A stretch of 64,000 nt of DNA from Nemania diffusa (taxonomy: Eukaryota; Ascomycota; Sordariomycetes; Xylariales; Xylariaceae). Within the stretch, counting starts at the first letter, position 1; the number at the start of each line of letters is the position of its first letter. Below the pieces are notes generated by a model that saw nothing but the letters and a program-made list of their open reading frames with translations, was not told the origin of the DNA and did no database searches. This document shows, piece after piece, positions 1 through 11,028 of the stretch. Location of the stretch: positions 2,604,001-2,668,000 of the forward strand of contig JBBPUQ010000004.1 in the NCBI GenBank assembly GCA_038501195.1, given 5' to 3'. Both the position numbers and the translations under genes were made by a program.

Positions 1-1562
1 GCCTCAAGTCAAGTGCACATGCCTTGGCTGAAAAGTGGGTTAAGGCCTGCGACAGCTGGCTCGGTCAACAGAGCTACAAACACCGTAAGCTCGTGCACTA
101 TCAGATCGAATGCCTTTTGTACCTCGCTAGGAAAGTGAACATTATCAAAAAGAAGCGATTCTGGATAACGTCGGGCGGACTTGTCCGTGATGCGGTCACT
201 ATAGGGCTACATCGAGACCCCGACTCGCTCTCCGTCGATATTAGTCCGTATAATAAGGAGATGAGGAGGAGGATATGGTCAACAATAGTCGAATTCGATC
301 TACAATCATCATTTGACCTGGGTGCCCCGACATTTGTTAGTCAGATTAACATCGATGTAGACGCGCCCAGGAACATCGACGACACCAGCTTCGACCAAGA
401 CTCTACAGAGCTGCCTATTTCAAGGCCACGGACGGAATATACATTCTCATCATATGCTCACTTTAGTCGACAGAGCCTTCCAGTTCGCCTCGAATTATAC
501 AAAATATTAAGTGGTCCTCCGATCGACTTAGATTGGGATCAAGTTCTTCAATATACTGATATGGTCACCCATGAGATTGACGCCCTCCCTGCTTGGGACC
601 TCGAATCCGATAAAACCTCAGGCAAAACCTCAGGCATTTCTCATAAGCCGTCCCTGGCCTATACCTTGCTGCACATTCAACTCAGACAGTTCCTAGTGCC
701 GCTCCATCAACCGTTTCTCAAGCTACGAAAAAGCCATTCCAAGTATCAGACGTCTGAATTCATCTACTATACAGCCGCCCGAGATTTAGTCTTGATGCAT
801 GATAAACTATTCCAGAGGGGAATTCGAACTTTGTATTTTCTGCGTGAGGATTCGATTAGCGCGGCAATGAATCTTTGTAATATCGCGCTCCTTCAGCCTA
901 AAGGTGCGTATTCAAGACATCCGTTTCTCATCAGGCCGTCATTAATCGTTCAATAGGCTCGACATCGCTCATTAATTGTAATAACAAAGAGACTCTTCAA
1001 CTTATTGAAAAATGCATCGCCCTGAAGGAAGACCGCGTCCTGAGATGTGGCAATAACGACCCTTGGGGGTATTCTAGTATGTGTGCCGCATATGGGTTAA
1101 TCGAAACCCATTTGGGCCTTAAAGACCCGGAGGCTGCGAAGGCTCAGGCGGCGGAACGATTCATCGCCCTGCACTTCAAGCTCCTGTCATACCAAGTCCC
1201 CCTAGAAGGGCAGCAAGAGGCACAACCAGAGGGCGTCGCAGGTCCGCTGAATTCGTTCCACAACAACCCTAGCGTAAGTTTTCTCCGTGACGTCTTAGTA
1301 GATGTCAATTCCCTTGGAGTAGGCATGCTGACGCGTCATCTAGCCCATGGGTACATACCCGGCCAGTACACCGGTGGCGACGACACCGTTAGGACCTACA
1401 TCGCTTCATCGCGACGGCCTGCCACTCTCTGTACCCTGGACAGCGCCGATGGCGGATCCCAGCCAGCTGTTAATTCCGAATCCTGACTTCAATTTTGATC
1501 TGCTGGGTTCGGATTTGAACGATCTGTGGGGGGACTGGAGCGAGGGATTTGCTATGACCTAG
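1..1562 (+). CDS. Fungal transcription-factor domain protein, 5' truncated by the window edge
   Basis: This is the C-terminal part of a fungal transcription regulator carrying the middle-homology (Fungal_trans) domain that usually follows a Zn2Cys6 DNA-binding domain; that part would lie outside the window. The frame is open to base 3, so the 5' end is missing. I read three exons: <1-903, 957-1273 and 1344-1562. Intron 1 (904-956) runs GTGCGT to CAATAG, intron 2 (1274-1343) runs GTAAGT to CTAG, and both restore frame. The visible protein is about 478 aa. The motif RRRIWSTIVEFDLQSSF matches the conserved R-x-R-x-W block of the family, and the protein ends in an acidic/aromatic tail (LWGDWSEGFAMT) typical of activation regions. 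A 12-bp direct duplication at 612-635 gives KTSGKTSG. The regulated genes cannot be told from this piece. Confidence 0.82.
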
Positions 1563-2237
1563 TGGTGTTTGGTGGTGTTTGGAGGAGTTAGCTGCATGAG
1601 CTGATCTAGTTCGTTGCTGTTACATCTGTACCTCAAACCAATCCCTTCTCATTTCGAAGGCAGCTCACTGTAAAATGATACCCCATTCTTTTCACTTTCT
1701 CGGGTGTATATAATCATCTATACTATACCTACTAGAACCTACGCCAATGGATTGCGCCTATCCCATTGATCAGGTTGGAAGACAAATAAATCTGACCGGG
1801 CAACCGGGAACCGTGAAACGCCGTCCTATTAACAAGGCTGCCTATTTATCTGACCTCATAATAGATAATTATGTAGTCATTCGACCACCACCTATAGAAT
1901 GGTAGGCTATTAGGCAATCCGGCAATCAGGTTCGATGTACAGTAATGAGCTCTTGAGGAATTGGAATTTGGGAGGTAGTAGCGCAAGAGTGACCCCTCCT
2001 AGACTGGCTATCTAGTGGACCCTACCTTGCCTAACTAGGCACTTCGATACCCGACGTACACTATTATTAGCTTGGCGGCATGCGAAACGTGTTTATGTAC
2101 ATCCCATTGGCGCCGCGATTCAACAGCTTGCGGCATTCATCGTTCATTATTCTCAATACCCAATCCCTCGGAATATTTTTTCTGTGAGGCTCATACTGCA
2201 TACCATCTTTCACTCGCAAAACAACATATTCGATAAA
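1563..2237. other. Intergenic region, no gene seen
   Basis: This stretch separates the transcription factor from the MAPEG gene. It holds the presumed terminator of the first and promoter of the second. I see no open frame of note, RNA gene or repeat. Confidence 0.6.
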
Positions 2238-2961
2238 ATGGCTCTAGCTTTCTTTGCCGAGAAGAACCTCTCTTACTTCACCGTAAGTTGCCTCGCCCGA
2301 CCTCTTATCAATTAAATAACTTATCTTATAAGGAATGCTAACTATTATCGCGGGGAAAAATAGATCCCGGTGGCCCTTATCACTGTACGTTATATGAAGA
2401 AATATGGCTCGCTGTGATCACCAGTTGAGAAGATTCTGGGGTGTACAACATATGCTAGGGCGATAAGACCACTAACATGAGCTCAACCTGTTCGTTAGGC
2501 GCTATGGCCCCGAAACTATTCTGCTTTCCAGGGTCCTGGCCAGAAGTACTTCGACCCAAGCAACCCGCGCACCTTCGCCGCCCGGCTGGAGAAGTCTGAT
2601 CTGGACAAGGAGGTGAGCTTTCCACCACTACTGCCGTCGCCGTCGCGGGTGAATCCACTGACCGTCCCTGGTGGGCCAGACCGTAGCCCGCATCCTCCGC
2701 GCCGAGTCCGCGAGCGCCAATGGCTTCGAGGGCCTGCCCCTCTTCGCGGCGGCCGTCGTCGCCGGCAACAGCGCCGGCCTGAGCCCCGTGGCCCTGAACT
2801 CGCTGACCTTCGCCTACATCCTCAGCCGGGTCGCCTACAACTGGGTCTACATCTTCCTCAGCGAGAACCGCAATCTGGCGCCCATCCGGACGCCTGTTTG
2901 GTTCGTCGGTGCTATCTCGACCCTGACTCTATTCGTCAAGGCCGGGCTCGCGAAGTGGTAA
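2238..2961 (+). CDS. MAPEG-family membrane protein
   Basis: This is a small polytopic membrane protein of the MAPEG family (membrane-associated proteins in eicosanoid and glutathione metabolism), whose members include microsomal glutathione transferase-like enzymes. I read four exons: 2238-2282, 2364-2384, 2499-2612 and 2680-2961. All three introns begin GTAAGT, GTACGT or GTGAGC, end in TAG or CAG, and fall between codons, giving about 153 aa, the usual family length. Supporting features are the hydrophobic N-terminus, the ILRAESASANGFEGLPLF block (family pattern R-A-x-x-A-x-x-N-x-x-E) and later hydrophobic helices around AYILSRVAYNWVYIFL. The second exon codes for only seven residues. The substrate is unknown; many fungal members of this size have no assigned reaction. 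Confidence 0.85.
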
Positions 2962-3368
2962 ATCAAACTAGCTACCTAGGTAGTTTACGTATATAAATAA
3001 GACACTGTACGATGGAGGGGTGCAAAGCCTTCACTTGAACGATTATCATGAATTAGGACGTTAGCTACGTTGCACTTAATACAGGACGTTTCCCCCGCGC
3101 ATCTTTGCATCCGATCCTACTATGCTAGCAGTGTTAAGCAAGGTCATATGTAGATACCTACTGTAGCTCAGGTAGTCTGGTGGTCCCGGGGATCTGGGTC
3201 CGATCAAAAAGCAGCATAGCAGGGGTGCTGGCAGTCTCCATACTCTCAAGGATTCCTCAACAGATTTTCTAACACGTCAAATAATAGATTATCCATCAAC
3301 GTGCTCCACACAAAGCCCTTGTGACGCCTGTTTTGGTTTCATTAATCCGTCTTCGATAAAATGCTATG
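2962..3368. other. Intergenic region between converging genes
   Basis: This is the 3' flank shared by the MAPEG gene (plus) and the F-box gene (minus). It holds one copy of the dispersed palindromic motif CTACCTAGGTAG (2972-2983). Nothing else is recognised. Confidence 0.6.
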
Positions 3369-4850
3369 CTATGCGGGGTCTTGTAGCAACTTAGACCGCC
3401 ATACGTCATATCCCCCGGGTTGCCCAGGTGCTAAAATGGTTATGAAATCGAGGTCCATTCCGCCATCCTCTGAGAAGCCAAATAGCGGGAATCGACGCCT
3501 GAATTTGAGGCGCTCAGAATTCGGTCCTTTCTTGAAATTCTCGCTCCAATACCACCAGTCGCTTGGCTCAAAATCAATGAATTTTTTCTGGAGTTTGTCA
3601 AAAACTGCCAAAAATCTCTTCTCCTTCAACTTGTCCTGCCAGTGGAAAAATATAGCACTGCGGCCAAACTCAAACTCTGATATCACAATGGGTAGCCCAT
3701 ACTCATATCTATCAGGCAAAGGTGGCCCATCCTCAGAATTACTGGTTGGGTCTTCGCAGTCAAAGGACCACGTAGCTATGTGACTTAGTGTTGAAAATTC
3801 ATGGACTGTGAGACGAATCATCATCTTCGTAGTGACGCGAAAGAAATAAGCGGATGCCAGGTACAAAGTCTTGCTGTTACGAGCGTCGAAAGAGACGCTT
3901 AGACAAGATTTCCAAGTTTTGGCCTCAGCGTCGGTAATTCCTAGTTCAAGAATCAAAGGTGCCGTGTTGAGTTGGAGAACAGCGTGACCGGGGGTCCAGA
4001 GCATTACGAGTCCGCCATATAATATAATGGCAACTCTGTCGCGCTGACTCACGCATCGAAGGGCTCGGCACGGGAGGGATTTCTCGTATTTCTGGTTATC
4101 GACGTGATCCCAAGCAACTCTGAAGGTGTTACATCAGTAAAGCTATATTTTGATAGGGCGTAAAGAGTGAAAATACAATAGCCTGTCGATTGTCCCGACT
4201 AGTAGTCTAGAGCCGAGAGTTTGCAGCTTTATAAATAATCCGTACGTGACACCGCTAGGCGGGGTGAAGACCTTTCGTGTCCTTGATCGCAGATCGTCGA
4301 TGACTACAACGCAGGAAGGAAGATTCCATGCCATCTTTCCAAAGGCATAGAAGAATTCAACTATTTCTGTGTTTTCTAGAAAAATGGAATACTTGTAAGG
4401 GGCAGGTATATCGTCAGCTCGTTGGTGAACTACTGGATCGAGTTGGTAAATGGTCTTGCTGCTAAGTGACACATTCTCAAGGTCATCACTGTCATCTATC
4501 TGCCGAAACCTGTAGGTTATCCATCCAAATTTGGAGAGAGTACTTAGGAAGTTGTGTCGATTCACTGCCTCGTCGATCATAGCTGGCCAGCGGTGTCTCG
4601 CATATGCCCCCATGACAGGACCCGACAGAAACCGCTCTCTCCAGACCTTAGACACACTTAGACAGCAAGCAAAATCTTCCGGCTGTAGGTGCAGGGCAAT
4701 TATTGTAACGATCTCGAGAGGCAACTCGCCGATGAGATCCGTATTGATATCGCAGAGCAGAAGTTTCAGGTATCTGATTTCCTCCCTGGAGAAACCATTA
4801 CCGCCGAGGATGAGTTGCCGGAGTTCGGTAAACCTTGTGCCGTGGTTCAT
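3369..4850 (-). CDS. F-box domain protein
   Basis: This is a probable substrate-recognition subunit of an SCF ubiquitin ligase. Exons on the minus strand are 4850-4177 and 4119-3369. The 57-bp intron (4176-4120) runs GTATTT to CTTCAG with a CTGAT-like branch site; splicing joins the two open frames through VAWDHVDNQKYEKSL. The product is about 474 aa. The F-box lies near residues 38-85 (ELPLEIVTIIALHL, then CLSVSKVWRERFLSG), the usual L-P-x-E-I start and V-x-x-x-W core. The remainder is a long divergent C-terminal region of the type that binds targets; I see no WD40 or LRR repeats. The gene is divergent from the Mch1-like transporter. The targets are unknown. Confidence 0.8.
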
Positions 4851-5464
4851 GATAATGATGAAAGAGCCTCTAGTACCGATAAGGGTTTCTCTGTTCGAAA
4901 TGGGAGTCCGTATATATTTAGGTATACATAGGGGTATCTATTTTGAGACGGTTTACGAAGGTAGGTTGGCCGATACGTGAGCACTTGGGTATAATTGATT
5001 TATGAAGTGTAACCTTTCCAGGTAGCACAGGTAAGCACCTATATAGATACCACAGTGGAGGCACCGCACTGGCACTAGGCTATGTTCGGATTGGTGAGGC
5101 GTCATAACGTAGACTACCTACCTAATCGATACCTGCCCGCTCATAACGTCAGCTGGATAGCACACTGTAGGCATGACACATAGGACTCAGGAGCTTCTTT
5201 CTACCTCTTCTTCCCTTCATTCTCGATATGCCTCATCCGGCTGCGTGGCATACCGGTCTCTCGCCTTTGTCTCTCTGGAATCTATTATCGCAGGGAATTT
5301 TGTTTGATTTGGAGTAACCGAGCTGCCTTGATTTCTTTAGTTTCATCCCTTATGTGATAAGTGAATCCTTATCTCTAGGTACATATTATATTCTACGTAT
5401 TTAATAGATGACACGCCCGACTGTCGCCGGCTTGATCTCCTGCGAAACCGACCTCTGAAAACGA
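4851..5464. promoter_or_regulatory. Divergent promoter region between the F-box and mch1-like genes
   Basis: This 614-bp region lies between two genes transcribed away from each other, so it should hold both promoters. It contains CTACCTACCTA-type motif copies near 5111 but no recognisable specific operator. Confidence 0.4.
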
Positions 5465-7207
5465 ATGGCGACCATGGCCAACGAATCGGCCGATGCATCC
5501 GGCGCGCCCCTTCTGCGGACCCTGTCTTCTCCGACTCCCTCCCTCTCTAGCTCGAGGAGCTCGATAAGCGATGCGAGCCCAACTGCGGACCGTCGTCGCA
5601 GGGCCGTTGCTCTGCGCTCTGCGGCCTTCATATCTGCCATCATCAGTGCGCTCGGTGCAGGCTCGATCACCGTCTTCTCGCTCTATGGGCACCTCTTTCA
5701 GTCACGTTTGCACTATACCCAGTTCCAGATCAATGGTATTGCGAGTACCATGAATATCGCCATGTACCTACCCGTGCCCATAATCGGATATATTTGCGAT
5801 CGCTTTGGACCGGGTGTCTTATCCTTTGTATCTGCAGTGCTGCTTGGCGGCGGCTATTCGCTCGCTGCGGCCTTGTATCAGAAGGGCGTGCAAGAGGCGG
5901 CCAGCGGTGCGGGTAGCAGTAAATCTACGTTCACGCCTATGCTGTTCGCTTTTGTAGCAATCGGCGTGGGTACAGCATGTTTGTATCTGGGCGCAGTCAC
6001 AACTTGCGCCAAGAACTTCGGCAAAGGGAAATATAGAGGGTTAATGCTTGTTGCCCCTATTGCAGCATTCGGCTTGAGCGGCATGATTATAAGCCAGATT
6101 GCGAGCCGATTGCTCTACGAGATCCAGCCTGATGGAACAAAGGGTGATGTCAACGTGTTCCACTTTTTCCTCTTCCTTGCCATTCTGCTCGCCGTCATTG
6201 GACTTATTGGCTCATTTGCTCTACGAGTCGTGGATGAGGAGGATCTTATCGATGAGGCAGTCGAAGAGCTCGAGAGAAGCGGGCTTCTCGAGGGTAGTGA
6301 AATCTTTCGTCGAAGAGCAGATCGAGGTTATGGCACCATGACGCAGTCCGACGACGAGGATGGCGATGCCGCTATTCTTGATCCATCGAAAGATAATGAA
6401 GGCGACATGTACGCGAGACTAAAGAAGGCATGGCTTCTTAATGCCGAGACTAGGCGATTTTTGGCCGATCCTACTATGTGGCTCTTTGCTCTTAGCTTTT
6501 GGCTCATCATCGGGCCTGGCGAGTCGTTCATTAACAATCTCGGGACTATCATTGGGACACTTACCACGCCGACAACCTATTCCAAACCTCCCGCTGCTGC
6601 TACTCACGTCTCTATCTTCGCGGCTGTGAGCACAGTAGCACGACTAGTAGTTGCCTCACTGAGCGACCTTTTATCGCCGACCCCGGATAGTCAGCATATT
6701 CAAACTGGAAATCTCCATTCGCTACCGGTTTTGCGGCAAAAGCTGCAAGTCTCACGTGTGGTTTTGTTTGCTATATCGGCCCTCGTCTTCTCGGTCGGAT
6801 CGTTAGTATTAGCTTCGGGTGCGATTCAAGAGCATGCTAACCGCTTTTGGATCGTGTCTGGTTCTATTGGCGCTGGCTACGGCGCCGCTTTCAGTCTTAC
6901 TCCTATCATCATTACCATGATCTGGGGCGTTGAGAATTTTGGCACCAACTTTGGTATCATTGCTGTGACACCAGCCCTCGGTTCGGTAATCTGGGGCACC
7001 ATCTACTCCGCAGTCTACCAAGCCGGCGCCCGTAATAACTCAGCTTCGTTTCAAAATCAGGAGCCAGCTGATATCTTTTGCTATGGAAAGCAGTGCTATG
7101 TCCCAACGTTCTGGGCGATGACAGTGTCCATCTGGATTGGCACATTAATGATCATCTGGGCCTGGAAGGGCAAAAATGGATGGTCGTCTAGAGGCATCGT
7201 GATCTAG
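5465..7207 (+). CDS. mch1: Mch1-like major facilitator transporter
   Basis: This is a vacuolar or plasma-membrane MFS transporter of the Mch1 group (monocarboxylate-transporter homologue with a nodulin-like first half). The reading frame is one uninterrupted exon of 580 aa. Residues 1-55 form a Ser-rich cytosolic tail. A first set of membrane helices follows (from AAFISAIISALGAGSITVFS). A long acidic central loop spans about residues 255-320, and a second helix set begins at LADPTMWLFALSFWLIIGPG. The signature ESFINNLGTIIGTLT is characteristic of Mch1 proteins. Yeast Mch1 is not known to carry monocarboxylates despite its name, so the substrate here is open. The first ATG is used; a second ATG three codons later (ATGGCGACCATG) is an alternative. 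Confidence 0.85.
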   Translation: MATMANESADASGAPLLRTLSSPTPSLSSSRSSISDASPTADRRRRAVALRSAAFISAIISALGAGSITVFSLYGHLFQSRLHYTQFQINGIASTMNIAMYLPVPIIGYICDRFGPGVLSFVSAVLLGGGYSLAAALYQKGVQEAASGAGSSKSTFTPMLFAFVAIGVGTACLYLGAVTTCAKNFGKGKYRGLMLVAPIAAFGLSGMIISQIASRLLYEIQPDGTKGDVNVFHFFLFLAILLAVIGLIGSFALRVVDEEDLIDEAVEELERSGLLEGSEIFRRRADRGYGTMTQSDDEDGDAAILDPSKDNEGDMYARLKKAWLLNAETRRFLADPTMWLFALSFWLIIGPGESFINNLGTIIGTLTTPTTYSKPPAAATHVSIFAAVSTVARLVVASLSDLLSPTPDSQHIQTGNLHSLPVLRQKLQVSRVVLFAISALVFSVGSLVLASGAIQEHANRFWIVSGSIGAGYGAAFSLTPIIITMIWGVENFGTNFGIIAVTPALGSVIWGTIYSAVYQAGARNNSASFQNQEPADIFCYGKQCYVPTFWAMTVSIWIGTLMIIWAWKGKNGWSSRGIVI

Positions 7208-8320
7208 GTTCCCATACATATGTACAGTGACATTATAGACACAATATGCATAGCTAGGCATGTTGCACATGACTACTCTTAGATTCCATCGTGCTTTTCA
7301 CCCCCGCAACCTTAAAGAAGCGACTATTCATACTTTTAAACTTATAACGTCTTAATTCTTTAGTCCGATGAAGCTTTTTCTTTCGTCTGTCTGACAGTAC
7401 GACCAAGACAGCCGTGTTAAAAGCCAATATCTAATCGACCATAAGGTGGAGGATAAAAAGAAGGTAATTATGTTGGTACAATCTCCCCATGGGCTATGTC
7501 TAGACCTATCTTAGGACCTGCCCGATACGGCATCACAGTCACATACGCGTATTAATTAGCCAGCACCAGAGCAGCCGTGCTCAAATCTTGGGAAATAACG
7601 CGGGCCGCAGCACACTTCCCGGTTGGTTACTTCACAGCTCCGCCCACGCACCACAGTGCTTCCCAAGAAGACGATCGACAAGGCAGCCTGTGCGGAGAAC
7701 GCGGCACTGTCATGCAGGCACGTTGGGCAATACGAGAGCTTGGCACTGTCGATCCCGCCTGCCGCGTGCCCGTCCTTCAGCACTCCCCGATCGAATCGGA
7801 AGATTCGGATAAAATCTTCTGGCAGGTAAATGACATTGTTAATCCGAGACTCAGGGTTCTTGTTGATGTCGCCGCGTGCGACGACCTTCAGCGCGCACCG
7901 GGCCCCTCAACCCCAGCGTCAGGTGGCGAAGGAGCGCGCCGATACGAGGTGGATAGGTAGTCCTGTCGGCCTGGCAGATTGACGAATTATGCCTGATCCC
8001 GTGGGACTGTTTTCAGTGCGGAGTTGAGAAGTCGGGGTGTTTGCTCCTCATCAGTACCTCTCGCTACACTGTTGAGGTTGGGAGGCTGGGAAGTTGGCCA
8101 GTCTTTCAGGACCGGGTATATAAGAGACAATGCTGTTGACGTCAAATTTGTAGCTCTCGTCTTGGTCAGCCACATCGCTATCATCATCACAGATATCACT
8201 ATTTCCAGAACAAATAGTATAAAGCTACTGCGGAGCTGTATATAGCTGAGCTTATCATTATACTACTTAACCAATACTATCACCCCATTTCTCGGCACTT
8301 CTCCCACATACTCCACCAAG
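7208..8320. other. Intergenic region; long minus-strand open frame without a start codon
   Basis: The stretch holds the 3' flank of mch1 and the promoter of the secreted-protein gene. A TATA-like GTATATAAGA lies at 8117-8126, about 200 bp upstream of that ATG. On the minus strand a frame is open from 7906 to 7556 with protein-like composition (INKNPESRINNVIYLP), but it has no ATG. It may be a decayed gene or chance. Confidence 0.4.
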
Positions 8321-8755
8321 ATGCAACTCACAAGCACACTTTTCACGCTCTTCTCGACCTCCGTCCTCGCGGGGACACTCTCCACATTTGCCTCCACAGA
8401 ATGGACTCTTGACTCCCTCTCACGGGTCTGCGACGGCGCCGATGCGTCATGCCTCTGGACGTTCGGGATCAACACCAATGAAGACGGGGTAGCCGTCACA
8501 GCATGCAACTACACCGTGGCTGCGACCCCGCCCGCCCCGGCCAGCCAGTCGAACGGCGGACCGACTACGTGCGGCGTCTTCAGTATCACGAGCGGGTGGA
8601 GCGGCCAGTTCGGCCCCGGCCAGGGCTTCACGGTCATCTCCGTGGTCGACTATGCCAAGAAGCTCATCGTGTACGCCGGGTACACGGATACTAGCGTTCA
8701 GAATGGAACTGTCGTTGATCCGGATTTGAGCTTCCCCGTGCAGACGTTGGTGTAG
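8321..8755 (+). CDS. Small secreted protein, 144 aa, four cysteines after the signal peptide
   Basis: This is a single-exon gene for a short secreted protein of unknown function. Residues 1-17 form a signal peptide (MQLTSTLFTLFSTSVLA). The mature part has four Cys residues, two within SRVCDGADASCLW, one in ACNYTV and one in TTCGVF, allowing two disulfides. There are N-glycosylation sites at NYT and NGT. The pattern W-x-x-x-x-x-x-R-x-C followed by C-x-W-x-F resembles small secreted or surface proteins common in plant-associated and insect-associated ascomycetes. The ATG is preceded by CCACCAAG, a good fungal start context. It could be a cell-surface protein or an effector-like secreted factor; the sequence alone does not decide. 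Confidence 0.72.
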   Translation: MQLTSTLFTLFSTSVLAGTLSTFASTEWTLDSLSRVCDGADASCLWTFGINTNEDGVAVTACNYTVAATPPAPASQSNGGPTTCGVFSITSGWSGQFGPGQGFTVISVVDYAKKLIVYAGYTDTSVQNGTVVDPDLSFPVQTLV

Positions 8756-11028
8756 AGCAAAGGGACCATAGGGAAATAAGCCAGTATCGCAGTATGATTG
8801 GGGGATTGGGGGTTAGGAGAATGGCTGGGCACTAAGTACGAGTGCTGAGTGTCAGTCCATCTAATTAAAATACGTTGTTCGGGCCATGACCCCAAATGAC
8901 ACGTGGGCTTGTTCGTGGCGACTTCGCTTAGGTTTAATAATAGGTAGCTATTTATTCAAAGGCACATTATGCTGAAGAATATCCGACCAAGCCAATGCTC
9001 TCTGGTGAAAGACCTAGTTGACCAATTTTGGCGAGCATCGAGATGAAGGGGCAAAAGCCACTATCGGCTAGGTTTGTCGCGGCCCAAAATATGGAGTTGC
9101 GTCCCTATTTTATACATAGAGTAGTTCGTATGCAAGGTATATTTCTCCAGATAATCTATCCCGGCAGTTTCATCTAGATGTCCAACTACAACATCGCATA
9201 TGTTATTGCGTCATGATCTTAATTGGGGTACTATACATTGGTCGTAACTACGTTAAACTGTTCATCCGCTGCTTACTTACGCATATGTAGGTACGTAGGT
9301 AGATAACTGTGACGTTCCATCTTATCATGGCCAGATCGGGGATGGTGTTCAATGTTATCATTGCGGGAATGCGGGATATTCCGCCATTAGTGGCGGAAAC
9401 CTACAGGGGCCGTCACTAATTATTATTGTCAGTATCTTTTTTGTTGATGTCTACATCTATATCTTCCGTATAAATTATCTATATAGACTCCTCGTTAGCC
9501 TTCACTTTTAGCTACCTACCTAGGTTGTCCTCCAGTCCTACCCTTCTTCTTACAAATGGACATATAAGCCCAATATGAAACAGCTCTCTGAGGTCCATCG
9601 GAAAGGCTCCTACAATCTTTTAGTCGCGATCGTATATGTAGGTCTTTCGGGAGCTATATTTACACGTTCCGTATTGTTCAAGATTCGAAGCAGGCCTAGA
9701 GAAGGGCTGGAATGTACTATATTTCTCACATAGGACTTTCGGCCAAATTACTCTTGAACCACAATCGGCTCCCAAACGCATACGAAGAATCAAAGAAAAA
9801 AAGCGTTTAACCTTACCCATGACTGTTCAATTCGCGTCTCGCCTTGGTTAGAAACTTAACAATGTGGATTCGCGTGCAGGCATGTAAGCCCCCTGTAACC
9901 GCGTTTACGGGACCATCCTCAATAGTTCGCAATTACGGCAGCATTATCTCGTTTATAAAAGCCAACCGAGTCGGCGATACAACCTAGCTTCCGCCGACAA
10001 TGCTCTGGGAGTTTGCTTTACCGAGTGAAAATTAGTATTATGAGGGCGCGCAGGCCCCAAGCGAGCCAATCAAGAGGCCTCAGAGGCTAGACATAGTGCC
10101 GAGCAAAGTGGCGCGCCGAAAACCAGATTTGAGCATCTTTGGGGCCGATTCTCCTGCAGCGACCCGAGTTATTGCAGCCTAGACTAACGATTCAGGTGAA
10201 TCTAGATAGCTGGGACGCCGAGTGTTGCTGGACTTGAAATCCCAAGGTCCCCGTAGCCAACCACCCGATAACCCGGAAGGTAGCCAAGTCAGATAAGTAT
10301 GGAATCTATATGCACAAGACGCAAGCATTGTGTAATTTGTGACCCGACGTGCAAGTTGGTGATTGGGTAAGCCACTCCCGGAGCCCTGGCCGTTATGTAA
10401 CATCGCGTGCGAATCATTCTACGTACCTACATGAGACCACATCAAGCAAGAATTACACGACGAAGCAGCCAATGGGATGCAGACGCCTACTCCCCTGGAT
10501 GTAACCAGGCTCCAGTGCATACATACCCGAGTCTGTTCGGATTGAAGATATTTCGACGCATACCGCATGCTTTTGCTGGCTTTTGCAGGGCCGAGCAGCT
10601 ATCCCCTGAACGGGAACAAGGTGAGGCTGTTTTCGGATAGTGTTTTTCTTTTCTTCCCTTTTGCGCGTAGTGTATCGACGCTCTGCTAGTATACCCGCGA
10701 TCTATTAACGCATCTCATTAGCCAGTACCAGAAATCGGGTTTCAGCCGCCACGTAGGCATCTCGAGAGATCGGCCACAGGCCTTGAGACAGATGTGACTC
10801 TGCAGGAGGGGCCACTGGTAATCAACGGCGTGATTTGCCCCTAATACCGACTCCGGATATGGCGGGTTGATATACATAACCCAGAGCCATGTGACCATGG
10901 CCGTCGAGCTATTCCTTTTGGGCACTCATGTCAGTTGTTGACCTTGGAGGCAACGCGCGGGAATCTTGAATAGTATTTTCGACCTATTCATTTAGTTGAC
11001 TTTGGTTGACGGACTATTCAATCCCCCT
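8756..11028. other. Long intergenic region with a perfect hairpin
   Basis: No convincing gene is seen in about 2.3 kb. The stretch holds TACGTAGGTAG and CTACCTACCTAGG copies (about 9288 and 9511) and a hairpin at 9379-9398. An open minus frame at 10925-10686 (79 codons) has no recognisable motif and was not called. Confidence 0.5.
9379..9398. repeat. Perfect 8-bp inverted repeat (TTCCGCCA/TGGCGGAA)
   Basis: TTCCGCCA and TGGCGGAA are separated by TTAG. It lies in an intergenic region just after two GCGGGA copies. It could be a dimeric transcription-factor site or a DNA hairpin; nothing decides. Confidence 0.45.

Noticed and set aside
7556..7906. Minus-strand open frame with protein-like composition
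   Set aside because: It contains no ATG and I could not find a convincing upstream exon; at most a gene remnant.
10686..10925. Minus-strand 79-codon frame
   Set aside because: No family resemblance and no supporting splice or promoter signals.
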